Shown here: positions 12,701-24,900 of the stretch, one piece after another | How the letters are laid out: each line of letters opens with the position of its first letter | Numbering within the stretch: the first letter of the stretch is position 1 | The notes under the pieces: generated by a model | What the model was told of the DNA's origin: nothing | What the model saw: the letters and a program-made list of their open reading frames with translations, nothing else | The model's database searches: none | Program-made: the position numbers and the translations under genes | Origin: Osmia lignaria lignaria | Lineage: Eukaryota; Arthropoda; Insecta; Hymenoptera; Megachilidae | DNA length: 64,000 bases | Assembly (NCBI RefSeq): GCF_051020975.1 | Contig: NW_027478166.1 | Location: 13,393,501 to 13,457,500 of the forward strand | Reading direction: 5' to 3'

Positions 12701-12999
12701 TATCAAGATATTTAAAAGTTCCGAAGCCGGACCAACATAATAGAGATACAGAAACACCGTGGCCCCTTTCTTTGAGATAACTCTGCACTATTGCGAGCCG
12801 CAAATGCCACTTCCAGCTTAGCTGTGCAGAAGAAGAACAACAAGAAGAAGAAATATCTGGAAATATGTCCGTTAGGCCCCTTCCCTTGAGATATATCTGC
12901 AAATATCTCGGAAACGAAGCGAGCTATGGCAAAATGTTGAGAGACCTTTGTTGTAGAGAATTAAGTTTCCTACAATTTATGTTCTATGATATTTTTTGA
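9780..12999 (+). repeat. Loosely ordered monomers between higher-order blocks
   Basis: Ten 322-bp monomers carry many private changes, for example CACGAAGAAG near 10588, CTTCGAGCTTAG near 10879, a TAAATATCCCG near 11572 and GAAAGGAAGCGAAC near 11624. Some longer links remain: the monomer at 11712 resembles the one at 10102 (offset 1610), and the rare GCTACTGCAAAATG recurs at 966 bp (near 10992 and 11958). Divergence between neighbours looks higher here than in the blocks to the right, suggesting a stretch not recently homogenised. Confidence 0.7.
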
Positions 13000-15900
13000 T
13001 CAGAAGCGTAATTTTCGAGATATATCGAGATATTTAAAAGTTCCGAAGCCGCACCAACATAATAGAGATACAGAAACACCGTGGCCCCTTTCTTTGAGAT
13101 AACACTGCACTAGTGCGAGCCGCAAATGCCACTTCCAGCTTAGCTGTGAAGAAGAAGAACAACAAGAAGAAGAAGTATCTCGAAATATGTCCGTCAGGCC
13201 CCTTCCCTTGAGATAAATCTGCAAATATCTCGGAAACGAAGCGAGCTATGGCAAAATGTTAAGAGACCTTTTTTGTAGAGAATTAAGTTTCCTACTTTTT
13301 ATGTTCTATGATATTTTTCGATCAGAGGCGTAGTTCTCGAGATATATCAAGATATTTAAAAGTTCCGAAGCCGCACCAACATAATAGAGATACAGAAACA
13401 CCGTGGCCCCTTTCTTTGAGATAACTCTGCACTAGTGCGAGCCGCAAATGCCACTTCCAGTTTAGCTGTGCAGAAGAAGAACAACAAGAAGAAGAAATAT
13501 CTCGAAATATGTCCGTCAGGCCCCTTCCCTTGAGATAAATCTGCAAATATCTCGGAAACGAAGCGAGCTATGGCAAAATGTTAAGAGACGTTTTTTGTAG
13601 AGAATTAAGTTTCCTACTTTTTATGTTCTATGATATTTTTTGATCAGATGCGTAGTTCTCGAGATATATCAAGATATTTAAAAGTTCCGAAGCCGCACCA
13701 ACATAATAGAGATACAGAAACACCGTGGCCCCTTTCTTTGAGATAACTCTGCACTAGTGCGAGCCGCAAATGCCACTTCCAGCTTAGCTGTGCAGAAGAA
13801 GAACAACAAGAAGAAATATCTCGAAATATGTCCGTCAGGCCCCGTTCCTTGAGATAAATCTGCAAATATCTCGGAAACGAAGCGAGCTATGGCAAAATGT
13901 TAAGAGACCTTTTTTGTAGAGAATTAAGTTTTCTACTTTTTATGTTCCATGATATTTTTTGATCAGATGCGTAGTTCTCGAGATATATCAAGATATTTAA
14001 ACGTTCTGAAGCTGCACCAACGTAATAGAGATACAGAAACACCGTGGCCCCTTTCTTTGAGATAACTCTGCACTAGTGCGAGCCGCAAATGCCACTTCCA
14101 GCTTAGCTGTGCAGAAGAAGAACAACAAGAAGAAGAAATATCTGGAAATATGTCCGTTAGGCCCCTTCCCTTGAGATATATCTGCAAATATCTCGGAAAC
14201 GAAGCGAGCTATGGCAAAATGTTGAGAGACCTTTGTTGTAGAGAATTAAGTTTCCTACAATTTATGTTCTATGATATTTTTTGATCAGAAGCGTAGTTTT
14301 CGAGATATATCGAGATATTTAAAAGTTCCGAAGCCGCACCAACATAATAGAGATACAGAAACACCGTGGCCCCTTTCTTTGAGATTACACTGCACTAGTG
14401 CGAGCCGCAAATGCCACTTCCAGCTTAGCTGTGAAGAAGAAGAACAACAAGAAGAAGAAGTATCTCGAAATATGTCCGTCAGGCCCCTTCCCTTGAGATA
14501 AATCTGCAAATATCTCGGAAACGAAGCGAGCTATGGCAAAATGTTAAGAGACTTTTTTGTAGAGAATTAAGTTTCCTACTTTTTATGTTCTATGATATTT
14601 TTTGATCAGATGCGTAGTTCTCGAGATATATCAAGATATTTAAAAGTTCCGAAGCCGCACCAACATAATAGGGATACAGAAACACCGTGGCCCCTTTCTT
14701 TGTGATAACTCTGCACTATTGCGAGCTGCAAATGCCACGTCCAGCTTAGCTGTGCAGAAGAAGAACAACAAGAAGAAGAAATATCTGGAAATATGTCCGT
14801 TAGGCCCCTTCCCTTGAGATATATCTGCAAATATCTCGGAAACGAAGCGAGCTATGGCAAAATGTTGAGAGACCTTTGTTGTAGAGAATTAAGTTTCCTA
14901 CAATTTATGTTCTATGATATTTTTTGATCAGAAGCGTAATTTTCGAGATATATCGAGATATTTAAAAGTTCCGAAGCCGCACCAACATAATAGAGATACA
15001 GAAACACCGTGGCCCCTTTCTTTGAGATAACACTGCACTAGTGCGAGCCGCAAATGCCACTTCCAGCTTAGCTGTGAAGAAGAAGAACAACAAGAAGAAG
15101 AAGTATCTCGAAATATGTCCGTCAGGCCCCTTCCCTTGAGATAAATCTGCAAATATCTCGGAAACGAAGCGAGCTATGGCAAAATGTTAAGAGACCTTTT
15201 TTGTAGAGAATTAAGTTTCCTACTTTTTATGTTCTATGATATTTTTCGATCAGAGGCGTAGTTCTCGAGATATATCAAGATATTTAAAAGTTCCGAAGCC
15301 GCACCAACATAATAGAGATACAGAAACACCGTGGCCCCTTTCTTTGAGATAACTCTGCACTAGTGCGAGCCGCAAATGCCACTTCCAGTTTAGCTGTGCA
15401 GAAGAAGAACAACAAGAAGAAGAAATATCTCGAAATATGTCCGTCAGGCCCCTTCCCTTGAGATAAATCTGCAAATATCTCGGAAACGAAGCGAGCTATG
15501 GCAAAATGTTAAGAGACGTTTTTTGTAGAGAATTAAGTTTCCTACTTTTTATGTTCTATGATATTTTTTGATCAGATGCGTAGTTCTCGAGATATATCAA
15601 GATATTTAAAAGTTCCGAAGCCGCACCAACATAATAGAGATACAGAAACACCGTGGCCCCTTTCTTTGAGATAACTCTGCACTAGTGCGAGCCGCAAATG
15701 CCACTTCCAGCTTAGCTGTGCAGAAGAAGAACAACAAGAAGAAATATCTCGAAATATGTCCGTCAGGCCCCGTTCCTTGAGATAAATCTGCAAATATCTC
15801 GGAAACGAAGCGAGCTATGGCAAAATGTTAAGAGACCTTTTTTGTAGAGAATTAAGTTTTCTACTTTTTATGTTCCATGATATTTTTTGATCAGATGCGT

Positions 15901-16855
15901 AGTTCTCGAGATATATCAAGATATTTAAACGTTCTGAAGCTGCACCAACGTAATAGAGATACAGAAACACCGTGGCCCCTTTCTTTGAGATAACTCTGCA
16001 CTAGTGCGAGCCGCAAATGCCACTTCCAGCTTAGCTGTGCAGAAGAAGAACAACAAGAAGAAGAAATATCTGGAAATATGTCCGTTAGGCCCCTTCCCTT
16101 GAGATATATCTGCAAATATCTCGGAAACGAAGCGAGCTATGGCAAAATGTTGAGAGACCTTTGTTGTAGAGAATTAAGTTTCCTACAATTTATGTTCTAT
16201 GATATTTTTTGATCAGAAGCGTAGTTTTCGAGATATATCGAGATATTTAAAAGTTCCGAAGCCGCACCAACATAATAGAGATACAGAAACACCGTGGCCC
16301 CTTTCTTTGAGATTACACTGCACTAGTGCGAGCCGCAAATGCCACTTCCAGCTTAGCTGTGAAGAAGAAGAACAACAAGAAGAAGAAGTATCTCGAAATA
16401 TGTCCGTCAGGCCCCTTCCCTTGAGATAAATCTGCAAATATCTCGGAAACGAAGCGAGCTATGGCAAAATGTTAAGAGACTTTTTTGTAGAGAATTAAGT
16501 TTCCTACTTTTTATGTTCTATGATATTTTTTGATCAGATGCGTAGTTCTCGAGATATATCAAGATATTTAAAAGTTCCGAAGCCGCACCAACATAATAGG
16601 GATACAGAAACACCGTGGCCCCTTTCTTTGTGATAACTCTGCACTATTGCGAGCTGCAAATGCCACTTCCAGCTTAGCTGTGCAGAAGAAGAACAACAAG
16701 AAGAAGAAATATCTCGAAATATGTCCGTCAGGCCCCTTCCCTTGAGATATATCTGCAAATATCTCGGAAACGAAGCGAGCTATGGCAAAATGTTAAGAGA
16801 CCTTTTTTGTAGAGAATTATGTTTCCTACAATTTGCGTTCTCTGATATTTTCTGA
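13000..16855 (+). repeat. Two tandem copies of a 1928-bp hexamer
   Basis: The copies lie at about 13000-14927 and 14928-16855. Each holds five 322-equivalent monomers plus one 319-bp monomer, and one of the five is 321 bp, giving 1928. Matching private variants include GCGTAATTTTCGAG, AGAAGTATCTCG with CTGTGAAGAAG, TTTTTCGATCAGAGGCG, CGTTCTGAAGCTGCACC, ATATCTGGAAATATG and GATTACACTGC. The sixth monomers (14606 and 16534) match in the first part and differ at the 3' side (ATATCTGG against ATATCTCG). That monomer also resembles the 3' part of 12678-12999, so the repeated segment is better phased within monomers than at their edges. Confidence 0.88.
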
Positions 16856-19800
16856 TCAGAAGCGTAGTTTTCGAGATATATCGAGATATTTAAAAGTTCC
16901 GAAGCCGCACCAACATAATAGAGATACAGAAACACCGTGGCCCCTTTCCTTGAGATAACTCTGCACTATTGCGACCTGCAAATGCCACTTCCAGCTTAGC
17001 TGTACAGAAGAAGAACAACAAGAAGAAGAAATATCTCGAAATATGTCCGTCAGGCCCCTTCCCTTGAGATAAATCTGCAAATGTCTCCGAAACGAAGCGA
17101 GCTATGGCAAAATGTTAAGAGACCTTTTTTGTAGAGAATTAAGTTTTCTACTTTTTATGTTCCATGATATTTTTTGATCAGATGCGTAGTTCTCGAGATA
17201 TATCAAGATATTTAAAAGTTCTGAAGCTGCACCAACGTAATAGAGATACAGAAACACCGTGGCCCCTTTCTTTGAGATAACTCTGCACTAGTGCGAGCCG
17301 CAAATGCCACTTCCAGCTTAGCTGTGCAGAAGAAGAACAACAAGAAGAAGAAATATCTGGAAATATGTCCGTTAGGCCCCTTCCCTTGAGATATATCTGC
17401 AAATATCTCGGAAACGAAGCGAGCTATGGCAAAATGTTGAGAGACCTTTGTAGTAGAGAATTAAGTTTCCTACAATTTATGATCTATGATATTTTTGGAT
17501 CAGAAGCGTAGTTTTCGAGATATATCGAGATATTTAAAAGTTCCGAAGCCGCACCAACATAATAGAGATACAGAAACACCGTGGCCCCTTTCTTTGAGAT
17601 AACACTGCACTAGTGCGAGCCGCAAATGCCACTTCCAGCTTAGCTGTGCAGAAGAAGAACAACAAGAAGAAGAAATATCTCGAAATATGTCCGTCAGGCC
17701 CCTTCCCTTGAGATAAATCTGCAAATATCTCGGAAACGAAGCGAGCTATGGCAAAATGTTAAGAGACCTTTGTAGTAGAGAATTAAGTTTCCTACTTTTT
17801 ATGTTCTATGATATTTTTTGATCAGATGCGTAGTTCTCGAGATATATCAAGATATTTAAAAGTTCCGAAGCCGCACCAACATAATAGGGATACAGAAACA
17901 CCGTGGCCCCTTTCTTTGAGATAACTCTGCACTATTGCGAGCTGCAAATGCCACTTCCAGCTTAGCTGTGCAGAAGAAGAACAACAAGAAGAAGAAATAT
18001 CTCGAAATATGTCCGTCAGGCCCCTTCCCTTGAGATATATCTGCAAATATCTCGGAAACAAAGCGAGCTATGGCAAAATGTTAAGAGACCTTTTTTGTAG
18101 AGAATTATGTTTCCTACAATTTGCGTTCTCTGATATTTTCTGATCAGAAGCGTAGTTTTCGAGATATATCGAGATATTTAAAAGTTCCGAAGCCGCACCA
18201 ACATAATAGAGATACAGAAACACCGTGGCCCCTTTCCTTGAGATAACTCTGCACTATTGCGACCTGCAAATGCCACTTCCAGCTTAGCTGTACAGAAGAA
18301 GAACAACAAGAAGAAGAAATATCTCGAAATATGTCCGTCAGGCCCCTTCCCTTGAGATAAATCTGCAAATGTCTCCGAAACGAAGCGAGCTATGGCAAAA
18401 TGTTAAGAGACCTTTTTTGTAGAGAATTAAGTTTTCTACTTTTTATGTTCCATGATATTTTTTGATCAGATGCGTAGTTCTCGAGATATATCAAGATATT
18501 TAAAAGTTCTGAAGCTGCACCAACGTAATAGAGATACAGAAACACCGTGGCCCCTTTCTTTGAGATAACTCTGCACTAGTGCGAGCCGCAAATGCCACTT
18601 CCAGCTTAGCTGTGCAGAAGAAGAACAACAAGAAGAAGAAATATCTGGAAATATGTCCGTTAGGCCCCTTCCCTTGAGATATATCTGCAAATATCTCGGA
18701 AACGAAGCGAGCTATGGCAAAATGTTGAGAGACCTTTGTAGTAGAGAATTAAGTTTCCTACAATTTATGTTCTATGATATTTTTTGATCAGAAGCGTAGT
18801 TTTCGAGATATATCGAGATATTTAAAAGTTCCGAAGCCGCACCAACATAATAGAGATACAGAAACACCGTGGCCCCTTTCTTTGAGATAACACTGCACTA
18901 GTGCGAGCCGCAAATGCCACTTCCAGCTTAGCTGTGCAGAAGAAGAACAACAAGAAGAAGAAATATCTCGAAATATGTCCGTCAGGCCCCTTCCCTTGAG
19001 ATAAATCTGCAAATATCTCGGAAACGAAGCGAGCTATGGCAAAATGTTAAGAGACGTTTTTTGTAGAGAATTAAGTTTCCTACTTTTTATGTTCTATGAT
19101 ATTTTTTGATCAGATGCGTAGTTCTCGAGATATATCAAGATATTTAAAAGTTCCGAAGCCGCACCAACATAATAGAGATACAGAAACACCGTGGCCCCTT
19201 TCTTTGAGATAACTCTGCACTAGTGCGAGCCGCAAATGCCACTTCCAGCTTAGCTGTGCAGAAGAAGAACAACAAGAAGAAATATCTCGAAATATGTCCG
19301 TCAGGCCCCGTCCCTTGAGATAAATCTGCAAATATCTCGGAAACGAAGCGAGCTATGGCAAAATGTTAAGAGACCTTTCTTGTAGAGAATTAAGTTGCCT
19401 ACTTTTGATGTAGTATGATATTTTTTGATCAGATGCGTAGTTCTCGAGATATATCAAGATATTTAAAAGTTCCGAAGCCGCACCAACATAATAGAGATAC
19501 AGAAACACCGTGGCCCCTTTCTTTGAGATAACTCTGCACTATTGCGAGCTGGAAATGCCACTTCCAGTCTAGCTGTGCAGAAGAAGAACAACAAGAAGAA
19601 GAAATATCTCGAAATATGTCCGTCAGGACCCTTCCCTTGAGATAAATCTGCAAATATCTCGGAAACGAAGCGAGCTATGGCAAAATGTTAAGAGCCCTTT
19701 TTTGTAGAGAATTAAGTTTCCTACTTTTTATCTTCTATGATATTTTTTGATCAGATGCGTAGTTCTCGAGATATATCAAGATATTTAAAAGTTCCGAAGC

Positions 19801-21998
19801 CGCACCAACATAATAGAGATACAGAAACACCGTGGCCCCTCTCTTTGAGATAACTCTGCACTATTGCGAGCTGGAAATGCCACTTCCAGTTTAGCTGTGC
19901 AGAAGAAGAACAACAAGAAGAAATATCTCGAAATATGTCCGTCAGGCCCCTTCCCTTGAGATAAATCTGCAAATATCTCGGAAACGAAGCGAGCTATGGC
20001 AAAATGTTAAGAGACCTTTTTTGTAGAGAATTAAGTTTCCTACTTTTTATGTTCTATGATATTTTTTGATCAGATGCGTAGTTCTCGAGATATATCAAGG
20101 TATTTAAAAGTTCCGAAGCCGCACCAACATAATAGAGATACAGAAACACCGTGGCCCCTTTCTTTGAGATAACTCTGCACTAGTGCGAGCCGCAAATGCC
20201 ACTTCCAGCTTAGCTGTGCAGAAGAAGAACAACAAGAAGAAATATCTCGAAATATGTCAGTCAGGCCCCGTCCCTTGAGATAAATCTGCAAATATCTCGG
20301 AAACGAAGCGAGCTATGGCAAAATGTTAAGAGACCTTTCTTGTAGAGAATTAAGTTGCCTACTTTTGATGTAGTATGATATTTTTTGATCAGATGCGTAG
20401 TTCTCGAGATATATCAAGATATTTAAAAGTTCCGAAGCCGCACCAACGTAATAGAGATACAGAAACACCGTGGCCCCTTTCTTTGAGATAACTCTGCACT
20501 ATTGCGAGCTGGAAATGCCACTTCCAGTTTAGCTGTGCAGAAGAAGAACAACAAGAAGAAGAAATATCTCGAAATATGTCCGTCAGGCCCCTTCCCTTGA
20601 GATAAATCTGCAAATATCTCGGAAACGAAGCGAGCTATGGCAAAATGTTAAGAGACCTTTTTTGTAGAGAATTATGTTTCCTACAATTTATGTTCTATGA
20701 TATTTTTTGATCAGAAGCGTAGTTTTCGAGATATATCGAGATATTTAAAAGTTCCGAAGCCGCACCAACATAATAGAGATACAGAAACACCGTGGCCCCT
20801 TTCTTTGAGATAACACTGCACTAGTGCGAGCCGCAAATGCCACTTCCAGCTTAGCTGTGCAGAAGAAGAACAACAAGAAGAAGAAATATCTCGAAATATG
20901 TCCGTCAGGCCCCTTCCCTTGAGATAAATCTGCAAATATCTCGGAAACGAAGCGAGCTATGGCAAAATGTTAAGAGACCTTTGTAGTAGAGAATTAAGTT
21001 TCCTACTTTTTATGTTCTATGATATTTTTTGATCAGATGCGTAGTTCTCGAGATATATCAAGATATTTAAAAGTACCGAAGCCGCACCAACATAATAGGG
21101 ATACAGAAACACCGTGGCCCCTTTCTTTGAGATAACTCTGCACTATTGCGAGCTGCAAATGCCACTTCCAGCATAGCTGTGCAGAAGAAGAACAACAAGA
21201 AGAAGAAATATCTCGAAATATGTCCGTCAGGCCCCTTCCCTTGAGATATATCTGCAAATATCTCGGAAACAAAGCGAGCTATGGCAAAATGTTAAGAGAC
21301 CTTTTTTGTAGAGAATTATGTTTCCTACAATTTACGTTCTCTAATATTTTCTCATCAGAAGCGTAGTTTTCGAGATATATCGAGATATTTAAAAGTTCCG
21401 AAGCCGCACCAACATAATAGAGATACAGAAACACCGTGGCCCGTTTCCTTGAGATAACTCTGCACTATTGCGACCTGCAAATGCCACTTCCAGCTTAGCT
21501 GTACAGAAGAAGAACAACAAGAAGAAGAAATATCTCGAAATATGTCCGTCAGGCCCCTTCCCTTGAGATAAATCTGCAAATATCTCGGTAACGAAGCGAG
21601 CTATGGCAAAATGTTAAGAGACCTTTTTTGTAGAGAATTAAGTTTTCTACTTTTTATGTTCCATGATATTTTTTGATCAGATGCGTAGTTCTCGAGATAT
21701 ATCAAGATATTTAAAAGTTCTGAAGCTGCACCAACATAATAGAGATACAGAAACACCGTGGCCCCTTTCTTTGAGATAACTCTGCACTAGTGCGAGCCGC
21801 AAATGCCACTTCCAGCTTAGCTGTGCAGAAGAAGAACAACAAGAAGAAGAAATATCTGGAAATATGTCCGTTAGGCCCCTTCCCTTGAGATATATCTGCA
21901 AATATCTCGGAAACGAAGCGAGCTATGGCAAAATGTTGAGAGACCTGTGTTGTAGAGAATTAAGTTTCCTACAATTTATGTTCTATGATATTTTTTGA
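16213..21998 (+). repeat. 18-monomer block, copy 1 (5786 bp)
   Basis: This block of 18 monomers (14 of 322 bp, three of 319 bp and one of 321 bp) is repeated immediately downstream at an offset of 5786 bp. The order of monomer variants is the same in both copies, including rare changes such as GATCTATGATATTTTTGGATC near 17481, AAATGTCTCCGAAACG near 17086, TGATGTAGTATGATA near 19408 and CTAATATTTTCTCATCAG near 21342. The first monomer, 16213, is shared with the end of the preceding hexamer, so the 18-mer overlaps it. Confidence 0.9.
16856..19109 (+). repeat. Nested 1288-bp tetramer inside the 18-mer
   Basis: Monomers 16856 and 17178 recur at 18144 and 18466 with the same rare variants (TTTGCGTTCTCTGATATTTTC, read as separate changes TTTGCG and TCTCTGAT, plus ATGTCTCCG and CCATGATATT). 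Monomer 17500 matches 18788 except for the GATC change in the T-tract region. The fourth monomers, 17822 and 19110, differ. The nested tetramer is present in both 18-mer copies (second pair from 22642), so it predates the 5.8-kb duplication. Confidence 0.82.
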
Positions 21999-24900
21999 TC
22001 AGAAGCGTAGTTTTCGAGATATATCGAGATATTTAAAAGTTCCGAAGCCGCACCAACATAATAGAGATACAGAAACACCGTGGCCCCTTTCTTTGAGATT
22101 ACACTGCACTAGTGCGAGCCGCAAATGCCACTTCCAGCTTAGCTGTGAAGAAGAAGAACAACAAGAAGAAGAAGTATCTCGAAATATGTCCGTCAGGCCC
22201 CTTCCCTTGAGATAAATCTGCAAATATCTCGGAAACGAAGCGAGCTATGGCAAAATGTTAAGAGACTTTTTTGTAGAGAATTAAGTTTCCTACTTTTTAT
22301 GTTCTATGATATTTTTTGATCAGATGCGTAGTTCTCGAGATATATCAAGATATTTAAAAGTTCCGAAGCCGCACCAACATAATAGGGATACAGAAACACC
22401 GTGGCCCCTTTCTTTGTGATAACTCTGCACTATTGCGAGCTGCAAATGCCACTTCCAGCTTAGCTGTGCAGAAGAAGAACAACAAGAAGAAGAAATATCT
22501 CGAAATATGTCCGTCAGGCCCCTTCCCTTGAGATATATCTGCAAATATCTCGGAAACGAAGCGAGCTATGGCAAAATGTTAAGAGACCTTTTTTGTAGAG
22601 AATTATGTTTCCTACAATTTGCGTTCTCTGATATTTTCTGATCAGAAGCGTAGTTTTCGAGATATATCGAGATATTTAAAAGTTCCGAAGCCGCACCAAC
22701 ATAATAGAGATACAGAAACACCGTGGCCCCTTTCCTTGAGATAACTCTGCACTATTGCGACCTGCAAATGCCACTTCCAGCTTAGCTGTACAGAAGAAGA
22801 ACAACAAGAAGAAGAAATATCTCGAAATATGTCCGTCAGGCCCCTTCCCTTGAGATAAATCTGCAAATGTCTCCGAAACGAAGCGAGCTATGGCAAAATG
22901 TTAAGAGACCTTTTTTGTAGAGAATTAAGTTTTCTACTTTTTATGTTCCATGATATTTTTTGATCAGATGCGTAGTTCTCGAGATATATCAAGATATTTA
23001 AAAGTTCTGAAGCTGCACCAACGTAATAGAGATACAGAAACACCGTGGCCCCTTTCTTTGAGATAACTCTGCACTAGTGCGAGCCGCAAATGCCACTTCC
23101 AGCTTAGCTGTGCAGAAGAAGAACAACAAGAAGAAGAAATATCTGGAAATATGTCCGTTAGGCCCCTTCCCTTGAGATATATCTGCAAATATCTCGGAAA
23201 CGAAGCGAGCTATGGCAAAATGTTGAGAGACCTTTGTAGTAGAGAATTAAGTTTCCTACAATTTATGATCTATGATATTTTTGGATCAGAAGCGTAGTTT
23301 TCGAGATATATCGAGATATTTAAAAGTTCCGAAGCCGCACCAACATAATAGAGATACAGAAACACCGTGGCCCCTTTCTTTGAGATAACACTGCACTAGT
23401 GCGAGCCGCAAATGCCACTTCCAGCTTAGCTGTGCAGAAGAAGAACAACAAGAAGAAGAAATATCTCGAAATATGTCCGTCAGGCCCCTTCCCTTGAGAT
23501 AAATCTGCAAATATCTCGGAAACGAAGCGAGCTATGGCAAAATGTTAAGAGACCTTTGTAGTAGAGAATTAAGTTTCCTACTTTTTATGTTCTATGATAT
23601 TTTTTGATCAGATGCGTAGTTCTCGAGATATATCAAGATATTTAAAAGTTCCGAAGCCGCACCAACATAATAGGGATACAGAAACACCGTGGCCCCTTTC
23701 TTTGAGATAACTCTGCACTATTGCGAGCTGCAAATGCCACTTCCAGCTTAGCTGTGCAGAAGAAGAACAACAAGAAGAAGAAATATCTCGAAATATGTCC
23801 GTCAGGCCCCTTCCCTTGAGATATATCTGCAAATATCTCGGAAACAAAGCGAGCTATGGCAAAATGTTAAGAGACCTTTTTTGTAGAGAATTATGTTTCC
23901 TACAATTTGCGTTCTCTGATATTTTCTGATCAGAAGCGTAGTTTTCGAGATATATCGAGATATTTAAAAGTTCCGAAGCCGCACCAACATAATAGAGATA
24001 CAGAAACACCGTGGCCCCTTTCCTTGAGATAACTCTGCACTATTGCGACCTGCAAATGCCACTTCCAGCTTAGCTGTACAGAAGAAGAACAACAAGAAGA
24101 AGAAATATCTCGAAATATGTCCGTCAGGCCCCTTCCCTTGAGATAAATCTGCAAATGTCTCCGAAACGAAGCGAGCTATGGCAAAATGTTAAGAGACCTT
24201 TTTTGTAGAGAATTAAGTTTTCTACTTTTTATGTTCCATGATATTTTTTGATCAGATGCGTAGTTCTCGAGATATATCAAGATATTTAAAAGTTCTGAAG
24301 CTGCACCAACGTAATAGAGATACAGAAACACCGTGGCCCCTTTCTTTGAGATAACTCTGCACTAGTGCGAGCCGCAAATGCCACTTCCAGCTTAGCTGTG
24401 CAGAAGAAGAACAACAAGAAGAAGAAATATCTGGAAATATGTCCGTTAGGCCCCTTCCCTTGAGATATATCTGCAAATATCTCGGAAACGAAGCGAGCTA
24501 TGGCAAAATGTTGAGAGACCTTTGTAGTAGAGAATTAAGTTTCCTACAATTTATGTTCTATGATATTTTTTGATCAGAAGCGTAGTTTTCGAGATATATC
24601 GAGATATTTAAAAGTTCCGAAGCCGCACCAACATAATAGAGATACAGAAACACCGTGGCCCCTTTCTTTGAGATAACACTGCACTAGTGCGAGCCGCAAA
24701 TGCCACTTCCAGCTTAGCTGTGCAGAAGAAGAACAACAAGAAGAAGAAATATCTCGAAATATGTCCGTCAGGCCCCTTCCCTTGAGATAAATCTGCAAAT
24801 ATCTCGGAAACGAAGCGAGCTATGGCAAAATGTTAAGAGACGTTTTTTGTAGAGAATTAAGTTTCCTACTTTTTATGTTCTATGATATTTTTTGATCAGA

